Assembly: GCA_024449915.1 (NCBI GenBank) | Contig: JAMZAV010000160.1 | Coordinates: 124,001 to 188,000 of the forward strand | Reading direction: 5' to 3' | Source: Sweltsa coloradensis | Lineage: Eukaryota > Arthropoda > Insecta > Plecoptera > Chloroperlidae | DNA: 64,000 nt | In this document: piece after piece, positions 1 through 12,082 of the stretch | How positions within the stretch are numbered: position 1 is the stretch's first letter | Layout: each line of letters begins with the position of its first letter | The notes under the pieces: generated by a model | Databases searched by the model: none | The model's input: the letters and a program-made list of their open reading frames with translations, nothing else | Told to the model about the DNA's origin: nothing | Program-made: the position numbers and the translations under genes

Positions 1-546
1 CTTTGCAAGTTCAATCAATATAAGCTAATTGGCTATAGGCCTAAGACGGTTCGGATTCGTTTTCCGTCCCTGTCAAACTAGGTTAATTATTGACATCGTT
101 ATTCGTGAGGGAAGTGAGGGAGAGTCTTACCCACAAGATGGCCGAACAGTAGTCAGCAGCAAGTGGGTCGGAGCTCATACATACTTCTCTTACAGTGGTA
201 TTTTCTTACATTTATTGCACCAAACTTAAATCATCACACCCACTAGTATTCTCACAACAAAACCGTAAGTCTCTTAAGTAATATACAATAATATTAGACT
301 ACAAAATCAGAAACTAAAAACGTCTATTAGCTCACAATAGCATACCTCTCTCCGAACCATCTGTAAAACATCTCTTACCGACTGAGCCATCTACAAAACC
401 ATCTCTTCACCGACTGAGCCATCACACTAACACCAACACCCCATACACTAGCCGCATTCGTAAGACGCTTTCATAGCTTTCCGCTAGAGGCCGGAAGCTG
501 CACCACTGGTACGTGCCTCTGGTCATCAACCCCATCACCCGAGACT

Positions 547-1346
547 ATGTCGTCGCGATCCACGAGACACTCGACAGCTGTCCCAAAGCAGTTAGCTGCC
601 CCCGCTGTGAACCAAGGTCACGAAGCAGCGAGAGATGCCAACTACCCCCCGAAGACAAGAGCCCAACACCTCACTAGACAGCGTAGGAGCGCAAATTACA
701 AACGTTCAGAGTAATATGAACGAACGTATGACTGCGTTTCGAAGAGAAACTTGCCACTATTCAAGCTTCGCGTGCCACAACTCCAGACGCCACAAACGAT
801 GAAGACCTTACTCGACTAACCTCCTCCTTCAGCGAATTCAAGAAACAATGCTTGGAAGAGTTAGCTCTCATTCAAACAGTGGTGAGTGAACTCGAACAAT
901 ACAGCCGTCGTAACTGTCTTCTTCTGCACGGCGTTGAAGAGAAACAGGGAGAAAACACGCTTGCTGTTGCTCTTGACATTGTCAACAACATGATGGGTAT
1001 TCAGCTAGCACACCATTGTTTAGACCGCGTACACCGGATCGGTGCACCAAACAAGTCCGAGAACGGGACAGCACGTAGAAACAGGCCCATCATCATCAAA
1101 TTTATCTCGTACCAGGCGCGAGATGCTGTATGGCGCGCCAAGGTAAAGCTACAGGGCAGTCGTATCGTGCTCACTGAGTCGCTCACCAGGGAGCGACAAG
1201 ACATCTTCCGGGAAGCACGAACCAAGTTTGGCATGAAGCGTTGCTGGACGGCTGACGGCAACATAATATTTCTGGACTCGAACGGACGGAGAAATTACGT
1301 TAGAAAAATGGCAGATAGAGACATCATACTAACTCTACAACCGTGA
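547..1346 (+). pseudogene. LINE ORF1 (RNA-binding nucleic-acid chaperone type), frameshifted near its start
   Basis: An ATG at 547 opens a short frame that stops near 715, and a second frame is open from 852 to 1346. The 852-1346 product has a coiled-coil-like start (ELEQYSRRNCLLLHGVEE) followed by VHRIG, RPIIIKF and a basic C-terminal part. This is the arrangement of L1-type ORF1 proteins found in several invertebrate LINEs (RRM plus C-terminal domain). ORF1p would coat the element's RNA. The frame break between the two pieces suggests it is inactive. Confidence 0.75.
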
Positions 1347-1703
1347 GCGGTAAACGAAACCCTAAATCTCCGAGAAAGAGTTTGTACAACAGACTTTACT
1401 ATCTCGAAACAAAAACAAAAAAATCCTAAAACTCCGACCCCACAAATCAAGGCCTATTGCCTATTGCCTAAAGTCTTCATTTATTAGAATAAGATTAAAA
1501 CTTATATCAAATTAGATCTTTTTGTTGCAATACATACGCAGAAGCGTTAATTTGTTAATAGATTTAGAACATATAGCCTTATATAACCTTATATAGCCTT
1601 ATTATATCTAGCTAGATGAACCAAAATGTACGATAGAGGATAACGAGGAAAATCACGAAATTGACTTAAAGTATATGCATACGACCCACCAATCACAGGC
1701 AAT

Positions 1704-4610
1704 TTGACAAATAATATTGCATGTAATAATACCTTAGATTTAGATCAACTGTTTAAGAGCAACCTTGACCCCAAAATTATACACATTAACATAAGAGGGA
1801 TAAACAAAACTTTGACAGTTGTTGGTGCTACTGCAGAATCCCAAAAAACAACTTTTGACGTAATAATATTAACTGAAACTCAGCTGCTGCAGGACTCTAA
1901 TACAGATAAATACACAATAAATGGTTATGAAACAATCCACCAACCACACAAACTTTCTACATATGACGGCATCACGTACTCATTAAAATAGACACATTCA
2001 AATCATATCATGCAAATCACATTGATGAATACATCTTCGAAACAACCTCCTACTGCAACTTGTAACACCATCATCTAAAACATATTCAATATTAGCAGTC
2101 TACAGATCCCCTTCAGGGAATGCAAAACTATTCGTTGAAGAAATCGGAAACGAAGCCAGCAGCCTAAGAAGTAATTATAATGTTGTTATGGGAGATACGA
2201 ACATTAATATTGACGGAGAATTAATTAAAAACCCCAATAGCGACTGATTATCTCAATGTTATGTTAGCACTCGGATATCTCCCAGGCATAACGAAACCAA
2301 CCAGAATTACCCAAAACAAGTTCATGTATAGACCACATATTTATAAAATCACGTGATGAAAATCATATAACTGCTATCTTAGAGACATTTATCACGGATC
2401 ATTACCCTATTATACTTGGCTGGAACACTACACATGACGAACTAGACGCAATTCGGCAAGCAAGCGGAAAACTCAATCAATTAAAAAACTCTAGATCATG
2501 ATAAATTGATCGATTCATTAATAGCAGAGGATTGGAAATCAGTAACTGACCAGACAGACGTTGATACGGCCACGGACAATTTTATTAAACACTCTCACAA
2601 AGTATATCAAGTTAGCCACAAATGACAAAATTATCTCGAATGGAACTATAAGCTAAACCTTGGATCACAGCCGGACTTGTGAAATCTATTAGGACCAGAG
2701 ACAAACTCAGTAAACTACCCCTCAAGTTTCCGGAAAACGAAGAGCTACGTAATAACTACAAACAATATAGAAATCAATTTAAACTCTCTCTTAAAACCCC
2801 ACTAAAAACGATTATTATAAGCAGCAAATTGAAGAAGCATCTAATGTTAGAAAAGTATGGAAGGTTATAAACGAGGCCACGAATAAGTCCCAAACAAGCC
2901 TCCAAATCAAACAGATTGCAACAGATAGTGGCATGATAACTAGTAAAGAGAATCCTAAAAATGTAGCGGATGTATTGCTTGACTTCTTCTCTGACATTGG
3001 CAAAAATATGGCTAGTAAAATAACACCTCCCACCTCTGGCCACCTCCATTCAGATTATATAAACATAAATAAAGATAAAACGGTACACAAATCAATCTAC
3101 ATGACACCTGTTGATGACGCTGAACTAGGGAATTGTATTGATGCCTTAAAAATAACTCAGCGCCTGGGATAGATGGGATAAAATGTCCAACAATCAAGCT
3201 AATCAAACCTATATAATAGCACCTCTTAAATATATTATCAATTCAAGTTTTTCTGAAGGAGTATTCCCTAAATCATTTTAAAATTCTGTTATCATACCAA
3301 TTTATAAGAAAGGAGATAGAACAGCAGTTCACAAATTACAGACCTATTTCTCTATCAGTAACCTATCGAAGATTTTAGAAAATGCATACAATCTAGAATG
3401 TATTCATTCTTTGAGAAACATAAAGTTATTTCACCTAACCAGTTTGGCTTCCAGAATAATCTTAGCACACAAGAGCTATCACCAACTTACTAATGAGGTG
3501 GCAAACGCAATGGATAAAACAAAAAGTCTTAGTTGTATTCTAGATCTTGCAAAGGCGTTGATACAGTTTCCCTCACTTCTGATCACTAAAATGGAGCAAT
3601 ACGGAATAAGAGGCACCCCCCTAGAACTTATAAAAAGCTACTTAGCAAACAGAAAACAATTGTACGAATTGAAGGGAACCTCAGTAAAGAGAGAAAAATG
3701 AATATGGTGTCCCACAAGGTACGACACTGGGCATTGTTATCTTAGTATATATTAATAGCCTTTGTAACATGAACTCAAAGCAATAATAGTTAGTTTTGCT
3801 GACGATACAGTAATCATATTCAGGAGGAACTCAGGACTGAAAGTACATAACGTAGCAGAACTAGAAATGAGACGCGTAAAAAAACCAATCTTGAAAACCA
3901 ATTTACTTACTCTTAATTTAGAAAAAACAACTTACATGACCTTCTCACCCACGTCACTGACCAACCACAACACTTTAATCTGAAAATTCACCAGTCCACC
4001 TGTTCAACACAACAAAGTGCGTGTAGGTGCCACGTACTAAACAAGCGCGAAGACAATATGTATCTCGGCGTACTATTGACCAAACATCTTAGATGGAACA
4101 GGCACATTAAATTACATCACTAAACGGTTTGCGAAACTCCATATATAAATACTATACACTGAGGAACATTCTGACGCCATCCACACTGAGATCAGTCTAC
4201 TTTGCACTTACCCAATCAATTATACAGTATGGAATAATAGGCTGGGGAGGAGCTAGCATCACCCACATGGAAACCTCTCAATGTGGTTCAAAAATTGTAT
4301 CCTTAAAGTAATGTTTTAAATAAACACTTCCTATACCCGTCTAACCTCATTTTTACCGATTCCAACATACTAACGATAAGAAAATTGTACATAAAAAAAC
4401 TCCCTTATTCACATCCATAAAAACTATAAATCATATAATTCGGTAATTCACAGAGTTACGACTAGAGATAAAGTGAATAATAAACTACAAATACCAAGAG
4501 TAAATAAAGGGGTCACCCAAAAGCATTTCAGTACTTGGGGCCAAAATATTTAACCTTTTACCAGCAGAACTGAGAGATAATGTAAGCAAAACAAAATTTC
4601 CCCACAAGTA
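1704..4610 (+). pseudogene. LINE ORF2 remnant: APE-type endonuclease and reverse transcriptase, multiply broken
   Basis: Endonuclease start: IIHINIRG (about 1777), FDVIILTETQL (about 1855) and GDTNINIDGE (about 2190). Reverse transcriptase: YKKGDRTAV (about 3302), LDLAKA (about 3541), SFADDT with the catalytic aspartates at 3801-3806, and a thumb-like segment ending YGIIGWGG (about 4228). The C-terminal extension LQIPRVNKG...FSTWG (about 4485-4545) is typical of CR1/L2 ORF2. Pieces lie in different frames with internal stops. Confidence 0.8.
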
Positions 4611-5162
4611 ACACTTGGCTAAAAGAACGCTCGAACACGAATATTGAAGATATAATAAATTTAAGACCCCTAAGGGCACACCCTCTGTTAGTAGCAATGT
4701 TTATAGCTCTGTGATTATGGATGCATTGTATCCTCCTTTTTGGTTCTAGTTTAGTTAGTTTAGATTAAGGTACCTAGTTTAGTTTAGATTATATTCATTA
4801 TACTTACTGACCTTCTGTAGTAGAGTTGGCAAGTTTTTTCCCCTAGTATACATTGCTATCGCAATAAGCATACATACACACATGATGTAATTTATTTTCG
4901 TCCTAGCCTATTATTATTAGTTGCTTAAATTAGAAGACTATGAAATCAAGAATGGATGACTATAATAATTATCTTTGTCAATTTTACTGCTATACACATG
5001 TATAATGTATATTAACCTTAGTCCACGTAAAAAAGGGGTGCTCCATACACACACAAGTGCCTTATGTGGTGGAGAATCTCTGAAAATATATATATATCTT
5101 TAGTATCTGTTATAATGTATTAATGTGGAATTGAATAAATTGAAATTGAAATTGAAATTGAA

Positions 5163-8100
5163 CCCAACAATATGTTGTGTTTTAATTATTGAAAAAGTGT
5201 ATAAGAGGAATGTTCTATTCAACCATCCCCGTTGTAAGGAAGGGTTAAAAGGGAACGAGAAATCGATGATTCCAGTAACGGAATTGTTTATGGAAAATGC
5301 TCGGCCATATGTAAAGTTCAGTCCAACGTAAATGTACTTTAATAATTCTATCTTTGTGGAACGTAAAGATTGTTTCACCTCATTAATCAAATCGACGCAC
5401 TGTTACATACACCACCGGTTGGCATATTTTAGCATGCAGTTGTAGGCGAGACGCCAAGAACATTTCCTTGGTCGGGTATATTCCAAGGGGTTTTCTTTAT
5501 TCGTGTTGAAGCAAAGGGGAACTATGTGCCCTCAAGAAGTATCCTACGATACAACTATGCAAATAACTTCTTGTAGCATTATGCATATTCATTTTTTCTA
5601 TCAGCTCTTAACCTACCCACTGACCTCGAGTCATTCTGTCATATCTTCGCTATTGTTTTCTGTATAATAGTGAATAATTAATTACCTAGACTTGTCTTGT
5701 ACTTGTAGACGTATACTCCTGAGCTTGTACGTGGTGTGCATATCATCAAGTGACCAAGATTTCCCATTACAAAACATGTAAAAAAATATTTGTTTTGTTT
5801 GCGAGTGTAAATAATATGTGTGTGCGAAAAGGCACAATTTCAGTAGGCCTTACAAATACAAATTTAACAGTGGGCAATTAATAAATACTGTGAAATACTA
5901 AATGTGTATTGCGGGATGGCTATTTATAATACAAATGAAAGTAACTATAAATGCTAATTGATTATAATGCTAGGCTGACAAACTACATAACAACTGTAAA
6001 GTGCGGTTAATAGTATCACGTGGTAGTGCCAATATAATACTACTTGACATATTCTTTCTCATATGCCGAAGAACGCAAACTTTCCTGCATTTCTCATCAC
6101 GGCACTGACATAAACTGTCGGTTATTTCTACAACTAGCTACCTACATAATGACGAGTATTATTTCCTTCTTACATGCATTCTGCAGCCACAATATTTATG
6201 TTCGATTACTGAAAGCAACGCAACACGTACAACAGTAAAATAATACACAATTAACTTAAACGATAGTCAAAGAAATAATCTAAAGTTATGCACACATAAG
6301 CATAACCAAATTAATATTAGGCAATTGTTTATTTCTCCTATTATGAAGGATTAGTTTCGACGATATCTTGGAAAGTATGCCATCTTTAAGGAAAACTACC
6401 TACAATTACAATAGGTTATGCTACCTTTGCGACTTGTGAGTCTGCAATACCAGTGATTTTTTTCTTGAACTTTTCCTGAAGCCAGTTTTTATCAGATTGT
6501 TACCACACTTTGCACACATGTTATGGTCATGTACATAGGCACAGTCTTCGATAGAAGCACATTTATTTTAACCATCACAAAAAAGTCGAAATAAATAAAA
6601 ATAGATTTTTAGGATTTTGGATTTTTGTAAAATCTTCAAAATTGGTAATTTTCAGAATTTATTTGTGCGTATTGCGGAAAAATGTTTAGAAATCTTTCAC
6701 TTTCGAAGAGTGACTATCTCCTTGCCTGACAATGACGCAAAATTCCATATCTATCAGATGACAACTGGAAGCAGGAAAAGTTCAAAAAAAGTTTCAAATC
6801 GGTATAGTTGACTTACCGGTATATGAAAAAAATACTCGTTCAGTTCCGCAAAAGTAAACGGTATGGATGGCTGATTTTTTAATTATATCTTACTTTTACC
6901 TAAACTGTAATATACTTGCTTTTCTATGATATTTCCTTATTTCTCGTACCCACATGAGAAAAACGTGTGTAACATCATTGATTAAAAAAGGCTATCGCCC
7001 TACCTTCTTTAATCAATGGTAGCACGAAAAATATTGAGGTACAAACTTAAAAAATAGCTCTTTGAAGATTAAAAAATAAGTGTGGTAGATATAATAAACA
7101 AATCAGCAATTCAAATTATACATTTTTAGCAAAACAGGATGAGTTGCAAAACATAATTTAAAATAAGTAAAATTAAATAAATATAATTTTGGACTTCTCA
7201 GAACACTAAATGTGGTGTTCTGACTGTGAAACCACCGTTTTATAATGGCCCTACATGTTTGGGAAAACGTGTTTTTTGCGTCTGAATAGACTTAAAACAA
7301 TGTTATTCTTAAATTTCATTAGAGCAATCTGTATAAGAGAAGCCCTCATAAGCCTTGGCTTGGTTGTGCACGGGCACTTATACTTGATGCCAGGCATGGA
7401 TTGAAGTATTTTTACAGAGGGTTGTGAAGTGAAACTGAGAGAAGAACTGAATGTTTGAGTCGACAGGTGAGCATGGTAAGAGAGTTTACAATTTTCACAG
7501 GTAATCGTTTATTCTGCCACCAAGAAAGAAAAAAAGCTTAACGTAACCATCCAATGAACCAACAAAACATTTCATTCCACTGGATGAAGATTTATAAAAG
7601 ATGTCTTTGGTCTACATAAAGTCAGCTGATAGACAAGACGTAATACTCTACTCCACGCGCGTGTGCTATAGGCCTATATTGTTCCAGTTCGACTCCCAGA
7701 CGGGGTGTTTTATCTTTATGTCCGTCCGTTCTTCTGCGCGTGGCTCACGACTCACGCCTCCGATGGGCACGCGTTCTTTTGTTGGCATTGTCCTTGAACA
7801 AGAACGATACAGAATAATTTTGGTGACTACGAGTCAGGAGGGTGAAGCTAACGTCACCGAAATTTGACATAGAAATACCCGGTTCCTTGATCATCATTGA
7901 GACTTTAATGCACGAAGAGCAATGTATTTTTATCTTCGTTTCCCTCTTCATACTCGGCACCTCCACCAAAAACGAGATTGTAACGAATTATTTTATTTCT
8001 GTATTCTTCTTTGATGATTAATTGATTTTATTGCTTATCTCCCTTTTTTGGATATTCCCGTACCCGTGCTTGTTTGTAAAAATAGACTTATCTCTCTCCT

Positions 8101-8283
8101 TGCGTTTGAAATCGGGCAGTATAGGCCTACATTCTTGTTCTGTTGTTTTGAGTTGTATTCCCCAGTCGCCACAATTAAATATTAATGCATGCAGCTATTG
8201 CAATTCAAGAGGATGAGCTGATTGATATTGATTGTCATTAGTTATGGTATAAGCTCGGAATCATACAATGAAGGTCACGGATA
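5163..8283. other. AT-rich non-coding stretch, no gene recognised
   Basis: I see no convincing exon or dated repeat. Two small perfect hairpins stand out: TTGATTAAA arms near 6978-7017 and CAGAACAC arms near 7198-7225. The open frames here are short and lack splice-supported context. Confidence 0.5.
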
Positions 8284-8510
8284 GTGATGGCTCAAGCGTA
8301 AAGCACGAGGCTCTAAAGCGAGAGGTCCCGCGTTCGAATCCCGTACAGACCGGCAATCCTGACTGAAGCTTTTTCGGAGGTTGTCCTCAGTCGGTATACA
8401 GTACTCGGGAATACCTTCTCAATTGTCCTAACTCCATTATACCTAGTTAAACACTCTGAAGAGGGGTGTGCATTGCACCCTAGGCAGGTTTCTCAAGATA
8501 AATTTAATTT
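8284..8510 (+). mobile_element. tRNA-derived SINE, family A copy 1
   Basis: The 5' part resembles a tRNA with an A box (gatggctcaagcg) and B box (cgcgttcgaatcccg). The shared body follows: cggcaatcctgactgaagc, a hairpin-like cctcagtcgg, and the 3' signature gaagaggggtgtgcattgc...gcaggttt. The same order recurs at 8521, 23650 (+), 10756 and 12083 (-). Confidence 0.85.
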
Positions 8511-8520
8511 TATGAAGATC

Positions 8521-8805
8521 GGCTCAGAAAGAAACCGTCAGGTGTAAATGAAGCGTTGCTCTGTTTTGGGAGGGAAGGTTGTGCCTGTGGGTTCGATACC
8601 CGCCACCGGTTATCCTGACTGAAAGCTTTTTCGAAGGTTTCTTCAGTCGCTAATGCAAATACTGCTTCGTGAACTTGAGTTCTCTTAAACAGCCCTTGGA
8701 CATTCCCTTCACAGCTACTTTAACTCTAAAATAACCTCTAGTTAGGCATTGAACAGACAGGGGCATGCAATTGTTCCAGGCCAGGTTTCCCACGACAAAT
8801 TTATT
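8521..8805 (+). mobile_element. tRNA-derived SINE, family A copy 2
   Basis: Directly follows copy 1 in the same orientation. B box gtgggttcgatacccgcc, then ggttatcctgactgaaagc, cttcagtcgctaatgc, an 'aacagccc..ggacattccc' segment and the 3' end gggcatgcaattg...ccaggtttcccacga. The A-box region is degraded. Confidence 0.8.
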
Positions 8806-8972
8806 CGGCTACGTAAATCGAACCAACAATCACGAGCTACTCGGCTTAATCACAATGAAAACAACAGTAGCCTAACCAACAACATGCTTGTCACCCTTAA
8901 CCTAAAAACGACGTGCTCCATGTTTTATGCGTCGGCTCTGTACGTTGTCTATCGATTGAAAACTGAACTCAC

Positions 8973-9105
8973 CCTTGCCAGCTGGAACATCCAGTGTGAT
9001 GTCTTCGAATTCAATGTCTATAGGTTTGTTTTTAGGTAGGTGCAACAAAACCACACGGTGCCTAGTGGTAGTCATTGTTGTCGTCGCGAGAACTGTCACT
9101 TTCAT
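8973..9105 (-). CDS. Probable first coding exon of an ABCG-subfamily (ABCG1/4/white-like) transporter
   Basis: On the - strand an ATG at 9105, with an in-frame TAA upstream (9148-9150), opens 44 codons plus one base. They end at a strong donor (GGCAAGG|GTGAGT). The peptide ends in NKPIDIEFEDITLDVP, resembling the 'xxIDIEFxDLxxxVP' strand that precedes the ATP-binding domain of ABCG1/ABCG4/white half-transporters. I see no Walker A, signature or membrane exon between position 1 and 8900 on this strand, so the gene would continue beyond the left edge across a long intron containing the 0.3-5.2 kb LINE. The product would be a lipid/sterol exporter half-transporter if the family call is right. 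A chance ORF remains possible. Confidence 0.45.
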
Positions 9106-9329
9106 TAACAATATAGTTCGCCTATTATATACACATACGCATTGCGTTTAATTATCACACATTTATTTACAGACTATAACAACAAACATGTGTAACAAAA
9201 AAGAACGTATCCTATGAACTGTATACAAACACAAACAACACACTCATGACATTTTTAACTAGGCCTAAACAGCTTGATGTAGATAAAGATTGTGACGTGA
9301 ATGAATCGAGTCGATACTTAAAAACGATT

Positions 9330-9600
9330 TAGATTAATAAGATGAGATTAAGTTCAAACAAGTAGATGTTTGCTTGTCTCGACTCGACAGAGCTAGGCAA
9401 CGACTGGTCCCGAGCACGGACGTAGCGTAACTGTCAGATGAGCGAGCGAGTGTTCGCGTTCGCACTTTGCTGCTAGCTCTAGGACTAGAGCGAGGCAAGT
9501 AACAGCTGCTTGCTACCGCTAGTGCCGCTAGTACGTGCTGCTGCTGCATCCACCCTTATCTCGGTAACACCCAGCACAACCACATCACACTGCAAGCTGG
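9330..9600 (-). promoter_or_regulatory. GC/CpG-rich stretch upstream of the ABCG-like exon; candidate promoter or 5' UTR
   Basis: About 270 bp noticeably richer in G+C and CpG than the AT-rich surroundings, for example gagcgagcgagtgttcgcgt and ctgctgctgc near 9537. It lies a few hundred bases 5' of the - strand ABCG-like exon, where a promoter or 5' UTR would be expected. No TATA box or initiator could be assigned. Confidence 0.3.
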
Positions 9601-9895
9601 TGTGGTATCTCCTGACCTAGTCCCATGTTTCTTATCAAAAGGTTCGTTGTATTCAACTCGCGAGGCAAGCGATCAATGCTTGTGAAATTATTGACGACCG
9701 GCGTTAGATGAAAAATTCGGCAAATAAAAAAAAGTTTTGTCTTTTAGAACGTGAACGTGGTTTGCTGTCTGACCAAGATGTGTATTTATTTAGAGAAGCA
9801 TCCTTAACCCCAACACTCACATTCAAAGCACTAAATTGAATTTCGAAATTATATACTGGTTTGATTTTGATTTTTGTTGCTGAGTGGTGATATAG

Positions 9896-9992
9896 ATGAG
9901 TGTGAAGGAAAATTCCAACAAAAGCATACCGTATGCGGGACTCGAACCCGAGTCCTACTAATGCCATACATTTCGGACCTGAGAGTTGAGCC

Positions 9993-10045
<53 letters not shown>

Positions 10046-10118
10046 AAAAAAAAAAAACAGTAGCCAAGTTGCATAAATATGAGACGTTAATCAATATCCA
10101 ATCCAATCCAACAACAAC

Positions 10119-10183
<65 letters not shown>

Positions 10184-10200
10184 CACAACACAACAACTGT
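9896..10200 (-). repeat. tRNA-like (SINE) head on the - strand beside AAT, poly-A and AAC microsatellites
   Basis: Reading the - strand from about 9996: atggctcaactctcagg (A box) and gactcgggttcgagtcccgc (B box), a SINE promoter-like head. It abuts (AAT)n at 9994-10034, an A run at 10035-10057 and (AAC)n at about 10107-10183. The long Leu/Tyr-rich open frame across this tract is only simple-repeat translation. Confidence 0.65.
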
Positions 10201-10324
10201 ATAAGGTAAGCCAACGCGGACGGCGTATATATTGTGTTAGTTCCATTTCATTTCCAAAGGACCAAAACTAGATAGTGTGCATGTTATCATATAAATAAGT
10301 AGTAGGTATACGTAGTATAATATT

Positions 10325-10745
10325 ATATAGAATGTAGCTTATGGGGTAAAGCATCCGACCGACGTCCATGAGAGCGCGGGTCGATACCCGGCTGAGATGA
10401 TATTTATTTTATTTCTAGATTGATGTCCATATAAACAACATTACATACCGAATTATATATATATTTTTAGTGTTCCGTACCCAGGATGAAGAAGAAGGGT
10501 GGCGTTGTGTAGTTTTGGAATTGGCTGAGAAAAACCTCGGTAGCACTGAGCCATCATGTTCATTGTGACTATGAACACTGCACATGAGAATCACGACAAA
10601 TTGCCATTGTAGAATGTTTTTCCGTGCGCTCGTTTACAGGTCGCTTCGGTTAATCCTTCAACACCTAGGTTCGAGCCGTGGGTTGGGCACGATTGCCATC
10701 TTGCACATGTGGGCCGTGCCGAAATAAAAATAAAAATATAAACGC
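10325..10745 (+). mobile_element. Probable tRNA-derived SINE (family B) with an A-rich tail
   Basis: A head with tagcttatggggtaaagc (A box-like) and gcgcgggtcgatacccgg (B box) is followed by an unrelated body. The body includes ctaggttcgagccgtgggtt and ends in an aaataaaaataaaaatataa tail. Boundaries are approximate. No second copy was seen here. Confidence 0.5.
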
Positions 10746-10755
10746 TCAAATACAC

Positions 10756-10970
10756 TTATTTAATTTCACTTGGGAAACCTGCCCACTGCCCAGAGTGCAA
10801 TGCATGCCTCTCTTCTGGTGTCTTCTGGGTATATTGGAGTTTGGATAATAATTGAGAAAGTGGCTGAGGAAACCCTCGGAATAAACCTTCAGTCAGGATT
10901 GCCGAACTCAACGGGACCTCCCGAATCAGTCTCGTGCTCAAGTACACTAACAGCATTTCCACTGGGCGCT
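10756..10970 (-). mobile_element. tRNA-derived SINE, family A copy 3 (reverse)
   Basis: Shows the reverse complement of the family A 3' signature first (gggaaacctgccc, gagtgcaatgcatgcctc), then ctgaggaaaccctcgg, cttcagtcaggattgccg and a diverged B box (caacgggacctccc). The open frames predicted across it on both strands are repeat artefacts. Confidence 0.8.
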
Positions 10971-10984
10971 AGTCAGATGCCAGT

Positions 10985-12082
10985 CAGGTAGTTCATATGA
11001 CTCGTGCGACCACGCGCTGATATGCATTCAGGGCAATCGAAACGTGTTAGTTTCAGAAGCGAATTGTTCTCCGCGGAGATCAAGGAAGTCGTTCGCTGTG
11101 GGAAGTATTTCTTAATCTCCTAAATGATCACATTTAGCCAAGGTCACTAGAAATTGGCCCGGAAATACGGCATTGGAATTCGATGTTGTTTCATAGGCTA
11201 CACGTTCACGACAATTTCACCTTCGGTGTGAGTGTGACCTAGGTAATTTGATCGCATGCCGTTTCATGATCTTGACTCGTAGTAGCTTAGATGGTTCGAT
11301 TAGCAACAGATCGCTAGGTCAGGTCAACAGCAAAATCAGTTCAGTGCTAATAGTATAATGTACTATGGACCGGGAGCTGTGGGCACATGCACACAGTTGG
11401 CAATACGAATCAAGGTTTTCCTTCAAACGATGGGCTCTTAAAGGGGCCTTGGACATTCCTTCCTTAATATCCAAATACCTTGATGTTGCAGAGGGCCAAA
11501 GAAGATCGTATAGCAAGTGGTTTCTACATATTTTTAAGGGCATGCTTGACTCAACCCACGCAAACAATGCGCAATGTGACAAAAACCAATGAAAGAAACG
11601 ACGGCATATGAGGTAGATAATAACTTTTGGTGGGCATATAGCCACACCAGCAGTGCTTCATGTGATGTGGGACGTGGGTTCCTGACGAAACAAATATTTG
11701 CACAATGTATAAATCAATCTGGTGAATACATTATCTTATCTCTTATCTTATCTCTTATATTATAGTATACGAGTGTGCCCAAATTTTTATGAGCAAAATA
11801 AATACATGCAAATAAGTACCCATTTCTGTCTACAATAATGCAACAGAATCCCATTTTGTGTATAGGTCATTCTTGAAAAACATTAATGTTTAGCGTGCTT
11901 GACAATATTGCTTGATTGCTTGATAATAAACTAACTACAGTTAAAAATATCACGTCTAGAAGATGTAAATAAAAAGTTTTACTATACGCACCAATGTGTA
12001 AAGGACAAAATGCATATTTTCCCACCGATTGGCTGTTACATTGGTGGTTAGTAAAATGTGTTTTTTTGTTGTTTTTGTTTTT
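10985..12082. other. Non-coding stretch with a (CTTAT)n microsatellite
   Basis: No gene recognised. The only clear structure is a CTTAT/TCTTA tandem tract at about 11732-11762. Open frames at 11365-11592 (+) and on the opposite strand match no family I recognise and have no supporting splice sites. Confidence 0.4.

Larger units (their letters stand above)
300..5162 (+). mobile_element. Decayed LINE retrotransposon (CR1/L2-Daphne/Crack-like) with ORF1, EN and RT remnants
   Basis: Order on the + strand: ORF1 remnant (547-1346), endonuclease remnant (about 1704-2350), RT remnant (about 2640-4300), C-terminal extension (about 4450-4610), and a 3' end at a TTGAAA microsatellite (about 5123-5162). 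Ending in a short tandem repeat rather than poly(A) is characteristic of the L2/CR1-related groups. Many stops and frameshifts break ORF2, so the copy is dead. A 33-bp imperfect tandem repeat (358-425, 'atctcttcaccgactgagcc') may belong to its 5' UTR. The exact 5' end is not resolved. Confidence 0.85.

Noticed and set aside
7198..7225. Transcription terminator-like hairpin (CAGAACAC arms)
   Set aside because: An 8-bp stem in eukaryotic AT-rich DNA without a gene nearby; no functional reading is justified.
9849..10214. 121-codon Leu/Tyr-rich open frame on the - strand
   Set aside because: Translation of (AAC)n, poly-A and (AAT)n microsatellites.
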